DNA of 64,000 nucleotides, taken from assembly GCF_003606365.2 (NCBI RefSeq), contig NZ_CP031933.2:310001-374000 (forward strand), in the 5' to 3' direction. Below, one piece after another: positions 42,823 through 50,454 of this stretch. This DNA is from Companilactobacillus zhachilii. GTDB taxonomy: Bacteria; Bacillota; Bacilli; Lactobacillales; Lactobacillaceae. Made by a program: the position numbers and the translations under genes. How positions within the stretch are numbered: position 1 is the stretch's first letter; each line of letters begins with the position of its first letter. The notes below the pieces were generated by a model that did not search any database, was not told the DNA's origin, and was given only the letters and a program-made list of their open reading frames with translations.

Positions 42823-43149
42823 TTACATAAACTTTTCTAGTGCCATACGGAACTTTTCTTCTGGTTGGTAGCCGACCATGCGTCCAACAACATTACCATC
42901 TTTCTTAATGATAAATGTTGGGATACCTTGGATACCAAAGTTATTTGGTGTGTCAGGGTTGTTGTCAACGTTCATTGATGTGAACTTAATCTTGTCGCCT
43001 AACTCGTCATTTGAAGATAACTTCTCCAAAATAGGGTTCATCATTTTACATGGAGGACACCAGTCAGCGTTAAAATCGGTGATAACTAGTCCCTTACTTG
43101 TTTCGTCATTGAATGTCTTATCTGATAATTCTGTAATATTAGCCATCAT
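42823..43149 (-). CDS. trxA: Thioredoxin with WCPPC active site
   Basis: 108 aa (two adjacent ATG; the first has AAGGAG 7 nt upstream). Thioredoxin fold with active site DWCPPCKMMNP and cis-proline loop GIQGIPTFIIKKDG. The dipeptide between the cysteines is Pro-Pro rather than the usual Gly-Pro, which would raise or lower redox potential relative to classical Trx. A CsoR-type palindrome covers the spacer and -10 of its promoter, matching one at the divergent csoR-family gene, so it is likely repressed by that protein. Confidence 0.92.
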   Translation of the reverse strand: MMANITELSDKTFNDETSKGLVITDFNADWCPPCKMMNPILEKLSSNDELGDKIKFTSMNVDNNPDTPNNFGIQGIPTFIIKKDGNVVGRMVGYQPEEKFRMALEKFM

Positions 43150-43178
43150 TCAAATCTCCTTCTCATTACTATGCCAAT

Positions 43179-43207
43179 AATATACCCCCTGGGGTAAAAT
43201 AAATCAA
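43179..43207 (-). promoter_or_regulatory. trxA promoter with CsoR-type operator
   Basis: Minus strand: TTGATT (-35), 17-bp spacer, TATATT (-10). The operator TACCCCCTGGGGTA (43,183-43,196) overlaps the spacer and -10. Its TACCC...GGGTA form is that of CsoR/RcnR-family sites. Confidence 0.7.
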
Positions 43208-43232
43208 CCAATTTGTTTTGCTTCTGGGGAAG

Positions 43233-43404
43233 GACGCATTCGGATACGATAAAATGGTCTGCTGTGGGACTGGTCTGAGTCAAAGTCTCAGTTCTCGGTT
43301 TTGAACTTCGCATAAACCACGAATTTCAAAATGCGTTCTGTGGAGTAAGAGCTAAAGCTCTAACTCCACTATCACTGCTGACCATTTTATCGTATCCGAA
43401 TTAA
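43233..43404 (+). repeat. Family A structured repeat, copy A17, divergent stem
   Basis: Outer arms CGGATACGATAAAATGGTC and GACCATTTTATCGTATCCG are perfectly complementary and unrelated to the standard arms. P3 CTGAG/CTCAG; inner pairing GGGAC/GTTCT needs two G-T pairs. P5 GAGCT/AGCTC. It lies between the two CsoR-type operators. Confidence 0.9.
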
Positions 43405-43479
43405 GGTATAAGTTATACTTTAATAGGGAATATAGTTTACTCGAAAATTTACTGATGATTAAAAAAATAAAGCAATTAT

Positions 43480-43508
43480 TTGCTACCCCGTACCCGCATG
43501 GGTATAAT
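43480..43508 (+). promoter_or_regulatory. csoR-family gene promoter with operator
   Basis: TTGCTA (-35), 17-bp spacer, TATAAT (43,503-43,508). The palindrome TACCCGCATGGGTA (43,491-43,504) covers the spacer and the start of the -10, the same geometry as at trxA. Confidence 0.7.
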
Positions 43509-43540
43509 TATGTAAACAAATTAATTTGGGAGGTCGGAGT

Positions 43541-43816
43541 ATGTCTCAAACACCTGAAGAGTCCGCCGCAGCTAGAAAAAAGATTACTAGTCGTTTGAAA
43601 CGATCAAGAGGACAACTTGATGCTGTTTTAAGAATGATGGACGAGAATAAGCCTTGTGATGATGTTTTGATGCAGTTGTCAGCTGTTAAATCTAGTGTCG
43701 ATAAGGCTATGAAATTAGTTATTGCACAAAATATTCGTCAAAATACTGATTGTAAAGATGCACAACAATTGGAAGATTTACAAAAATCATTGGATTTGAT
43801 GTTAAAAACTAAATAA
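43541..43816 (+). CDS. csoR: CsoR/RcnR-family transcriptional repressor (CstR-like residues)
   Basis: 91 aa from ATG 43541, with GGGAGGTCGGAG upstream. All-helical DUF156 family: ITSRLKRSRGQLDAVLRMMDENKPCDDVLMQLSAVKSSVDKAM. The first cysteine (NKPCDD) is conserved. At the place of the Cu(I)-ligand histidine of CsoR there is asparagine (IAQNIRQ), as in the persulfide-sensing CstR group; a second cysteine follows (NTDCKD) but three residues later than I recall for CstR. So a thiol/persulfide or other sensing role is as likely as copper. It probably represses itself and trxA through TACCC/GGGTA palindromes. No copper ATPase is adjacent. Confidence 0.85.
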   Translation: MSQTPEESAAARKKITSRLKRSRGQLDAVLRMMDENKPCDDVLMQLSAVKSSVDKAMKLVIAQNIRQNTDCKDAQQLEDLQKSLDLMLKTK

Positions 43817-43846
43817 TCACTAATACGTGCGGTGGTGGTTAAATAT

Positions 43847-44020
43847 GCCGCCTCCAAGAACAAGAAAATTAGGTCGCTATGGGGACCGATTCGAGCCAAG
43901 GTCTCGAATCTCGACTTTGAACCTCGCAAAGTACGCGAGTTTCAAAGCTCGTCCCGTGGTGTAAGCACTAAAGTGCTAACGCCACCTTCACAGCGACCTA
44001 ATTTTCTTGCCCTTTCCGGC
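43847..44020 (+). repeat. Family A structured repeat, copy A18
   Basis: Canonical: TTAAATATGCCGCCTCC left end, outer arms AGAAAATTAGGTCGC/GCGACCTAATTTTCT, P3 ATTCGAG/CTCGAAT short-loop, P5 GCACT/AGTGC. Followed by tail type 1 (44,021-44,170). Confidence 0.92.
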
Positions 44021-44170
44021 TAGTTTATTGTTTGGTTTGGAATCAATAGTAAATAAATTTTAGGTATTATTTTGATATGAACGACTAGAACGATAGGATA
44101 TGGAGTATATTCTGAATCTTTTGACTTCAAAAATGATTTCAAATCCATAGTCAAAAAATCAACTAACGCC
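44021..44170 (+). repeat. Extended right-hand tail of copy A18 (tail type 1)
   Basis: Contains GACTAGAACGATAGGATATG, GGAGTATATTCTGA and later CAAATCCATAGTCAAAAAAT, in the order seen after A5 and A21. Confidence 0.6.
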
Positions 44171-44270
44171 ACGAGTTCACAAATATGTTTATATTTGATA
44201 ACTTCATTTATTCTGTAGGATAAACAATATATAGTGTACAAAACTCAGAATAAGATAGTAGTCGGAAGAG

Positions 44271-44453
44271 GCGAACAAGGTTAATTGGCTGTGAAAGTGG
44301 TGTTAGGACGACCGCTTTTTGTCGTTCTTACAGTACCGGGCGCGTTTAAGACTTGCTGAACTTGCAAGGCTTAAACCGAGCTTCGAAACCTTGGTTCGAA
44401 GCGTTCCGCATAGCCAATTAACCTTGTTCGACTCTGGAGACGGAATATATAAA
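44271..44453 (-). repeat. Family A structured repeat, copy A19 (subfamily 2)
   Basis: Outer arms CGAACAAGGTTAATTGGCT and AGCCAATTAACCTTGTTCG are perfectly complementary. P3 is GCTTCGAA/TTCGAAGC; P4 is TTTAAGCCTTGC/GCAAGTCTTAAA, replacing the TTTGAAC...GCGAG pair; P5 is extended, GAACGAC.../...GTCGTCC. Shares these changes with A20 and, in part, A25. Confidence 0.9.
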
Positions 44454-44573
44454 CCTCCAAGACTTTGAAAAAAGTTTCACTTAGTTTACCAATTGTACCC
44501 AAACTCACCGAGAAAGGTGTTATATTTGACGATAGTAAACAAGTTCAAATATATGCAAAAGGGATGATGGTGA

Positions 44574-44843
44574 ATGTCTAGTTTACCGAGAACACTTAAA
44601 TATATTAGTTGGTTTGAAGGTGAAATCATTACGATTGATTTCGGCAGATCGGTTGATTTTGATCCTAAGGCGCACGCTGAATTAGCTCAAATTGGTCGTT
44701 GGATTGCTTCTGATGATCAAACAAAGTACTACTTAGCTTATAAGGTAGGAAAGATTTATCCGGATAAGATTATTAACCGGGTTTTGGGTGATTTGAATTT
44801 GAATGGATATGAATTGATTCACAGTGCTGCTAGTTATGCATAA
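44574..44843 (+). CDS. Small protein of unknown function
   Basis: 89 aa, soluble, no motif I recognise. It opens MSSLPRTLKYISWFEGEIITIDFGRS and later has LAQIGRWIASDDQTKYYLAYKVGKIYPDKIINRVLGDLN, a mixed beta/alpha pattern. An AAGGGATGATGGTGA string precedes ATG. It is flanked by A19 upstream and a terminator 9 bp downstream, so it is a single-gene unit. The codon use is like its neighbours, supporting a real gene. Confidence 0.65.
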   Translation: MSSLPRTLKYISWFEGEIITIDFGRSVDFDPKAHAELAQIGRWIASDDQTKYYLAYKVGKIYPDKIINRVLGDLNLNGYELIHSAASYA

Positions 44844-44851
44844 TGAAATTA

Positions 44852-44917
44852 TAAAAAAGAACTAGATATTTTGTCTGGATATATCATTCAGATAAAAAAT
44901 ATCTAGTTCTTTTTTAA
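44852..44917 (+). terminator. Rho-independent terminator
   Basis: AAAAAGAACTAGATATTTT...AAAAATATCTAGTTCTTTTTT, 9 bp after the small gene. Same ACTAGATATTTT-type stem as at 47,290 and 50,173. Confidence 0.88.
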
Positions 44918-44966
44918 CGCTATGACTAGGTTTGAGAAGGGAGCAAGTTTCAATTGCAATTTTTCA

Positions 44967-45455
44967 TTACTGAAATGTAACGAAACGTTGATTCCAAATA
45001 TTTTCAAAAAATGAAATTGTATTTTCGGCAATCATGTAATCGTTGTCGAAGGTGGTTGTCATATCATGTTCCATAAATATTTTATAGCCAAGACCGTGGG
45101 CCATCACAATGGTGGCGTTACAACAGTATTCAGTTTGAGCACCACAGAGTTCGATTGAACGGACGCTATTTTGCATTAAAACTTTATTTAAATTAGTTTG
45201 ATAGAAGGCATTGGGATGGAATTTCTCCACCACGATGTCTTCTTTTTGCTTATCCAACTTACCAGATAATTGCCAGAGGTCACTGCCACGGACAACATCT
45301 TGATCATTGTGTTGTATGAAGATAATTGGTTTATTAGATTGGCGATATTGTGAGATTCGATCGTTAATATTATGAACGAGTCCATTGAAGTTATAGCTAT
45401 ACTGCAAGGCTTTTTGCATATCGACGATGATTAAAGCATCAGCTAATTCTGGCAT
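44967..45455 (-). CDS. Cysteine hydrolase, isochorismatase-like family
   Basis: 162 aa from ATG 45455, with AGGGGAAG 8 nt upstream; the longer in-frame ORF has no ribosome site. The catalytic triad is visible: Asp in LIIVDMQ, Lys in VVEKFHPNAF and Cys in CGAQTEYCCNAT. The family includes nicotinamidases, isochorismatases and N-carbamoyl hydrolases. The first cysteine after EY is in the nucleophile position. The substrate is not evident; the neighbouring genes do not help. Confidence 0.88.
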   Translation of the reverse strand: MPELADALIIVDMQKALQYSYNFNGLVHNINDRISQYRQSNKPIIFIQHNDQDVVRGSDLWQLSGKLDKQKEDIVVEKFHPNAFYQTNLNKVLMQNSVRSIELCGAQTEYCCNATIVMAHGLGYKIFMEHDMTTTFDNDYMIAENTISFFENIWNQRFVTFQ

Positions 45456-45590
45456 AATAACACTTCCCCTAAAAGATTTTCTAGACTGAGCGTACCATGA
45501 TGATTTAATTTTTGAAAGCGACATAACTAAAAAATGTCTCATATATCATTTTAATTCGCGTGGTGCTAATTATTTATATTATGGATATAT

Positions 45591-45773
45591 GCCGTCTCCA
45601 GATTCGGACAGTGGTTACTGGCAGTGCGGAACGGCCCGAGCCACGGTCTCGGATCTCGGTTTAAGCCTTGCAAGTTCGGCAAGTCTTAAACGCGTCCGGT
45701 GCTGTAAGAACGACAAAAGCGGTCGTCCTAACAGCACTTTCACTGCCAGTAACCACTGTCCGAATCTTCCGAC
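45591..45773 (+). repeat. Family A structured repeat, copy A20 (subfamily 2)
   Basis: Outer arms AGATTCGGACAGTGGTTACT and AGTAACCACTGTCCGAATCT, a perfect 20-bp match with a sequence unlike any other copy. P3 CCGAG/CTCGG, P4 TTTAAGCCTTGC/GCAAGTCTTAAA, P5 with GAACGAC-type arm. Left end faces the hydrolase start. Confidence 0.92.
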
Positions 45774-45859
45774 TAGTTCTTTATTAACCCAAGAATATCT
45801 TGATACCTCAAATACTTTTCATGGTTTTTATTACCGCTTTAATAGAATTATGGAATAAC

Positions 45860-45955
45860 CATGCTCTTAAAATACTTATCCGTATTAGAATATATTCCAT
45901 ATCCCATAATTCTAGTCATAATACTTAAAATTATTTCAAATTAAAGGATGAACTA
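45860..45955 (-). repeat. Extended right-hand tail of copy A21 (tail type 1)
   Basis: Minus strand: TAAGTATTATGACTAGAATTATGGGATATGGAATATATTC; it matches tails of A5 and A18 at most positions. Confidence 0.55.
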
Positions 45956-46130
45956 GCCGGAAAGAGCAAGGAATTTTGGTCGCTGTGCAGGTGGCGTTAG
46001 CGCTTCAGCGCTTACACCACGGGACGACTTTTGAGACTTACGATTCTCAGTAAGGCTCAAAATCGAGCTTGGAGACCTTGGCTCCGAGCGGTCCCCATAG
46101 CGACCAAAATTCCTTGCTCTTGGAGGCGGC
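45956..46130 (-). repeat. Family A structured repeat, copy A21
   Basis: Outer arms GAGCAAGGAATTTTGGTCGC and GCGACCAAAATTCCTTGCTC are perfect, with AAGGAA/TTCCTT replacing AAGAAA/TTTCTT. P3 GCTCGGAG/CTCCAAGC (one mismatch). P4 TTTGAGCCTTAC/GTAAGTCTCAAA, a compensated variant. Confidence 0.92.
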
Positions 46131-46194
46131 AGAACAAGTATCAAGCGTAATTGATTATATCCCGGGTTAATGGAAAGTTAACTGATGCTAACAT

Positions 46195-46224
46195 TTGCAG
46201 ATGAATAATAGTTTGCCTTATAAT
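46195..46224 (+). promoter_or_regulatory. Promoter of the LCP gene
   Basis: TTGCAG (46,195-46,200), 18-bp spacer, TATAAT (46,219-46,224), 29 bp before ATG. Confidence 0.6.
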
Positions 46225-46252
46225 TGCTGAATAAAATATAAGGAAAAAAATA

Positions 46253-47275
46253 ATGAAAAAATTAAAAATATTTTCTGTTATTATTGGTTTGATTTTAGTG
46301 GTTGTTTTAGCTATTGGTGGTTTGTTTGTTTATCGAACTCAGCAATCATTGAATTCTTTAAATACTAATAAGAATAGTGTTTCAAAAAAGATTGATCAGA
46401 GTAAGCCTTTTTCCATTTTATTATTAGGGGCTGATACTGGGACTGATGGTCGTGTGGACCGTGGAAACTCGGATACGATGATGCTTTTGACGCTCAATCC
46501 AGCCAAGAAGAAGACGGTGGCTTATTCGATCCCACGTGATGCTTTAGCTGAAATGATTGGTGACAGTCCCAAAAATGTTCAAAAAATCAATGCAGCTTAT
46601 AATATTGGCCTATCAAAGATGGCTAAAAGTACTGTTGGTAATTTGCTAGGAGTACCTGTTGATTATCATGTGGCTATTAATATGGAAGCTTTGGAGAAAA
46701 CCGTTGATTTTGTTGATGGCGTGACAATAAAAAGTCCAATGAATGTTTCATTTGATGGGGTAACTATCCCTAAGGGGACCCACCATTTGAATGGTAAAGA
46801 GGCTTTGACATATGCTCGGATGCGTTATCAAGATCCTCGAGGCGATTATGGACGTCAAGTTCGTCAGCAACAAATTCTTCGAGCAGTCGTTAAAAAGCTT
46901 GAACAACCAAAATATATCGTGAAAGTGCCTGATTTAATTAAGAAATTGGGTAACGATATTAATACTGATTTAACGACCTCTGAAATTGATCAACTAATTT
47001 TGAAGTATCACAGCAGTGCTAGCAAAATGGAATTCAATCAAATCCAAGGGAAAACAGCTTGGATAAATGAGAGCTCGTATCAAATTTTGCCAACAGATAC
47101 GATGCAAAATGCTTCAAATAAATTACGTGATAATCTGGGCTTAGAACAACAAACTTTAGATAATACCGAAACACGTTTGAATGCCAAAAATAAAACATTT
47201 TTTGCTAATGAAGATGATATTAATTACAATACTTTCGATTTAGATACAGTTCATTACACAGAAAATACATATTAA
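46253..47275 (+). CDS. LytR-CpsA-Psr (LCP) family protein
   Basis: 340 aa. One N-terminal membrane helix (about residues 5-28), then an extracytoplasmic LCP domain: FSILLLGADTGTDGRVDRGNSD, VAYSIPRDALAEM, KINAAYNIG and LTYARMRYQDPRGDYGRQVRQQQ, containing the conserved arginines and aspartates that hold the polyprenyl pyrophosphate. LCP enzymes attach teichoic acids or capsular polymers from undecaprenyl carriers to peptidoglycan. It is a single-gene unit with its own promoter and terminator. Confidence 0.92.
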   Translation: MKKLKIFSVIIGLILVVVLAIGGLFVYRTQQSLNSLNTNKNSVSKKIDQSKPFSILLLGADTGTDGRVDRGNSDTMMLLTLNPAKKKTVAYSIPRDALAEMIGDSPKNVQKINAAYNIGLSKMAKSTVGNLLGVPVDYHVAINMEALEKTVDFVDGVTIKSPMNVSFDGVTIPKGTHHLNGKEALTYARMRYQDPRGDYGRQVRQQQILRAVVKKLEQPKYIVKVPDLIKKLGNDINTDLTTSEIDQLILKYHSSASKMEFNQIQGKTAWINESSYQILPTDTMQNASNKLRDNLGLEQQTLDNTETRLNAKNKTFFANEDDINYNTFDLDTVHYTENTY

Positions 47276-47289
47276 AATAGAAGATTAAA

Positions 47290-47337
47290 GGCTAGATATT
47301 TTTTTAGGATTTATGCAAAAAAATATCTAGCCTTTTT
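47290..47337 (+). terminator. Rho-independent terminator
   Basis: AAAGGCTAGATATTTTTTT...AAAAAAATATCTAGCCTTT, 15 bp after the LCP gene. Confidence 0.9.
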
Positions 47338-47392
47338 GATTATATTCAATTTCATGTGATGTTCTGGTTTATTCAAAACAACGAATAAACCA

Positions 47393-47571
47393 GCCGGAAA
47401 GAGACAGAAAATTAGGTTGCAGTGAAGGTGGCGTTAGAGCTTCAACGCTTACACCACGGGACGAGTTTTGAAATTTGTGTACCTTGCAAAGTTCAAAATC
47501 GAGATTGGAGACTGCTCTTTGGCTCCAATCGGTCCCCACAGCAATCTAATTTTCTGTCTCTTGGAGGCGGC
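47393..47571 (-). repeat. Family A structured repeat, copy A22
   Basis: Outer arms AGACAGAAAATTAGGTTGC and GCAATCTAATTTTCTGTCT: TTGC/GCAA replaces TCGC/GCGA in a compensated way. P3 GATTGGAG/CTCCAATC. P4 TTTGAACTTTGC/GCAAAGTTCAAA-type. Faces the stop of the GntR gene. Confidence 0.9.
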
Positions 47572-47620
47572 CTATTATTATTTCCGCAGCATATTTATCT
47601 TTCGACTTTTGGCTAGTTGA

Positions 47621-48346
47621 TTACAATGTAATATCAGCCGTTAAGCGACTTGTCTGGTAAGGAAAACGTGATTCAGAAATTTCAAATGGCTGACCATCAT
47701 CAAGATAGCTTAATTGGTTAATAACCAGTACGGGTTCACCAATTTTTTTAGCAATGCCGGTTTCAACGTCAGTTTCGTCGGCTTTATCGGCACGAACGAT
47801 TCGGTGGGTTCCTTCAATACTTAGTCCTTCTTGTTGTAGGTGACCGTAGATTGATTTTTCCAAAATTTCTTCAGTTAAGGTTGTGATTGCTGTGGGCATA
47901 ATTGTATGTTCATAAGCAAATATTTTTCCATTAACGTAACGAACACGGCGGATGACGTAGACGGGCTCAGTTGGCTGAATAATTAGTTTATTAGCTTCTT
48001 CAGTAGTAGGAATGCGTGCTGATAATTCTAAAACTTTACTAGTAACTTTTTTACCTTGATTGGTCATGGTAGCCCCGAAAGGTTTGTCGATTGGTGAAAC
48101 TTTTCCAAAATTATCGCTGTGTTGGTTAGGGACATAGTCTTTACGAACATAGGTGCCAGAGCCACGTTTTGAATAGACCATACCTTCAACCATCAATAAT
48201 TGGAGTGCTTTGTGGACAGTAATTCGTGTTGTATTGAACTTTTTAGCAATTTGATTTTGATCGGGCATCAGTTCACCCGGTTCATATTTGCCGTTTTGAA
48301 TTTGAACTCTTAAGGTGTTCGCAACTTCCTTATATTTGTATGCCAT
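47621..48346 (-). CDS. GntR-family regulator, HutC subfamily (HTH plus UTRA)
   Basis: 241 aa. The GntR winged helix (residues 1-70: VANTLRVQIQNGKYEPGELMPDQNQIAKKFNTTRITVHKALQLLMVEGMV) is followed by a UTRA ligand domain (about 90-235). It is divergent from a 6-phospho-beta-glucosidase gene, so it is probably the local repressor responding to a phosphorylated beta-glucoside or glucose-6-phosphate. A perfect AAGTATATACTT palindrome lies in the shared control region. Confidence 0.92.
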   Translation of the reverse strand: MAYKYKEVANTLRVQIQNGKYEPGELMPDQNQIAKKFNTTRITVHKALQLLMVEGMVYSKRGSGTYVRKDYVPNQHSDNFGKVSPIDKPFGATMTNQGKKVTSKVLELSARIPTTEEANKLIIQPTEPVYVIRRVRYVNGKIFAYEHTIMPTAITTLTEEILEKSIYGHLQQEGLSIEGTHRIVRADKADETDVETGIAKKIGEPVLVINQLSYLDDGQPFEISESRFPYQTSRLTADITL

Positions 48347-48412
48347 AAATATCCCCTAGACCATTTCAATACTAGTTTAGCATTAATGAGTAATAATTTC
48401 CGTCTCTTTTAA

Positions 48413-48424
48413 AAGTATATACTT
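48413..48424. promoter_or_regulatory. Candidate GntR operator
   Basis: AAGTATATACTT, perfect 12-bp palindrome between the divergent regulator and glucosidase genes, just upstream of the glucosidase -35. Confidence 0.5.
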
Positions 48425-48439
48425 ATTATTAATGAGTCA

Positions 48440-48467
48440 TTTACATTATATAGTTTTGTGGTATGCT
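48440..48467 (+). promoter_or_regulatory. Promoter of 6-phospho-beta-glucosidase gene
   Basis: TTTACA (48,440-48,445), 16-bp spacer, TATGCT (48,462-48,467). Confidence 0.5.
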
Positions 48468-48500
48468 GAAAGCGTATTCAAAAGAGAGGACGGATAAATC

Positions 48501-49901
48501 ATGACGAATAAATTGCCAGAGGATTTCTTTTGGGGAAGCTCTACTTCTAGTATGCAAACTGAGGGTGCTTGGAATATAGATGGTAAAGGAAAATCTGTTT
48601 ATGACATTAAAGAAGCAACCGAAAATACTTCTGATTGGCATGATGCGATTGACGAATATCACCGTTATGAAGAGGATATCAATTTGATGGCTAACCAAGG
48701 AATGAACTTTTATCGGTTCCAAATTTCTTGGAGTCGGGTTGATCCGGATGGCGATGGCAACTTTAATGAAGCGGGAATTGAGTTTTATGATAAGTTGATC
48801 AATGCATTATTGAAACGTAATATTACGCCAATGATTTGTCTGTATCATTTTGACATGCCGTTAAAATTAGCTGAAAAGTACAATGGCTTTTTGTCACGAC
48901 CAGTGGTGAGTGCTTTTGTCAGATATGGTACGGAAATGGTCAAACGTTTTGGTGATCGAGTTAAATATTGGATTACCTTTAATGAACAAAATTTATATCA
49001 CACGAGTGAAGTTTTCAAAATATCTGGTTATATGAAAGGTGACCAAACGATTGATGAAATGTATCAAATTAGTCACCATGTCATGTTGGCCCATGCAGGA
49101 GTTGCTAATTATATTCATCAAAAAACTGACTGTTTAATTGGTGGAATGTTGGCTTATAGCGAAGTTTATCCTGCTACACCAAATCCTAGGGATGTGTTAT
49201 ATGCCCGCCAAATCAATGAATTTTTAAATCGTAACTTATTAGATGCTTTCGTTTATGGTCGCTACTCACATGAAGTAATGACCTATATTAAAAATCACAA
49301 AATTGAGATGGACTACCAATTAAATGACGATGAGGCTTTGATTCAAGTTACATCAGACTTTTTAGCATTTAGTTATTATCGTAGTGAAACAATTAGTGCC
49401 GATGAAGTGCCAGATGGAACAGTCCCTAATCTATATTTGGATTATGGTGCTAAAGAAAATCCATTTTTACAAACGTCAGAGTTTGGTTGGCAAATTGATC
49501 CATTAGGTTTCCGAGATATTTTGACCAAAGTTTATAATGATTATTGTGTGCCAATGTTTCCAATCGAAAATGGTCTTGGCGTGCGTGAGAAGTATGACGG
49601 TTCGGAAATCCAAGATGATTATCGAATTAATTATATGCGCGACCACATCCAAGCAATGAAGGATGCCATTTTAGAAGATGGTGTTGAAGTATTAGGATAC
49701 TTAGGTTGGGGATTGATTGACATTCCTAGTTCTAGCGGTAATATGGATAAACGCTATGGAACAGTTTATGTTGACCGAACTAATCATGATTTGAAAAAGA
49801 TGGAGAGAATTCCTAAAAAGAGCTATTGGTGGTTGAAACAAGTTATTGAAAGTAATGGCGCTGATTTAGACAATTTGACTCCAGCTGCGGTTGATAGTTA
49901 A
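48501..49901 (+). CDS. 6-phospho-beta-glucosidase, glycoside hydrolase family 1
   Basis: 466 aa. GH1 barrel with acid/base Glu162 in ITFNEQN and nucleophile Glu356 in FPIENGLG. The N-terminal signature is FFWGSSTSSMQTEGAW. The segment SSSGNMDKRYGTVYVD carries the Ser/Lys/Tyr set that binds the 6-phosphate in phospho-glycosidases. It splits PTS-delivered aryl- or cello-type beta-glucoside phosphates in the cytoplasm. No beta-glucoside PTS gene is adjacent, so its permease is elsewhere. GAGAGGACGG is upstream of ATG. The divergent GntR regulator is the likely controller. Confidence 0.93.
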   Translation: MTNKLPEDFFWGSSTSSMQTEGAWNIDGKGKSVYDIKEATENTSDWHDAIDEYHRYEEDINLMANQGMNFYRFQISWSRVDPDGDGNFNEAGIEFYDKLINALLKRNITPMICLYHFDMPLKLAEKYNGFLSRPVVSAFVRYGTEMVKRFGDRVKYWITFNEQNLYHTSEVFKISGYMKGDQTIDEMYQISHHVMLAHAGVANYIHQKTDCLIGGMLAYSEVYPATPNPRDVLYARQINEFLNRNLLDAFVYGRYSHEVMTYIKNHKIEMDYQLNDDEALIQVTSDFLAFSYYRSETISADEVPDGTVPNLYLDYGAKENPFLQTSEFGWQIDPLGFRDILTKVYNDYCVPMFPIENGLGVREKYDGSEIQDDYRINYMRDHIQAMKDAILEDGVEVLGYLGWGLIDIPSSSGNMDKRYGTVYVDRTNHDLKKMERIPKKSYWWLKQVIESNGADLDNLTPAAVDS

Positions 49902-49905
49902 ATAT

Positions 49906-50079
49906 GCCGCCTCCAAGAGCAAGAAATTTTGGTCGCTATGGGGACCGGTTGGAGCCAAGGTCTCCAACCTCGATTTTGAACCTCGCAAGAACCGCGAGTT
50001 TCAAAAGTCGTCCCGTGGTGTAAGCGCTGAAGCGCTAACGCCACCTGCACAGCGACCAAAATTTCTTGCTCTTTCCGGC
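49906..50079 (+). repeat. Family A structured repeat, copy A23
   Basis: Four bases after the glucosidase stop (TTAAATAT then GCCGCC). P3 GGTTGGAG/CTCCAACC perfect. Outer arms AAGAAATTTTGGTCGC/GCGACCAAAATTTCTT perfect. P5 GCGCT/AGCGC. Confidence 0.92.
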
Positions 50080-50172
50080 TATTTTTTTTAATCAACTAAC
50101 ATCACACGCTTTTTTAATACGATGTGACTGATTAAATAAGGGATGCATTATTTTAAATTGAATATAGTTAAA

Positions 50173-50222
50173 CAGGCTAGATATTTTTCGGAACTTACTT
50201 AGGAAAAATATCTAGCCTTTTT
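50173..50222 (+). terminator. Rho-independent terminator
   Basis: AGGCTAGATATTTTTC...GAAAAATATCTAGCCTTTTT, about 270 bp after the glucosidase, beyond A23. Confidence 0.88.
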
Positions 50223-50407
50223 ATGGTCGATTCTATGACCTGGTAAGGGGTAGAAATTCAGGAATTGGATTGCTCCTTTTTTATTGAAAACAAACTAAAT
50301 AATTTCATGAAAATTTATCATATCAGATTCTGAAGACATCTGTTCACCCTTGATAGACGGCTAAAAATAATGTGAGAATAATCACAAAAATGGTTGTTTC
50401 AGTTAAA

Positions 50408-50421
50408 TGTAAGCGTTAACA
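50408..50421. promoter_or_regulatory. cre box (CcpA site)
   Basis: TGTAAGCGTTAACA fits the catabolite-responsive element consensus at all key positions, 34 bp before the threonine dehydratase ATG, where it would cover the promoter or early transcript. Confidence 0.7.
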
Positions 50422-50454
50422 TGAAAATGCAATGAGTTTTGGAGGTGGGTAAAA

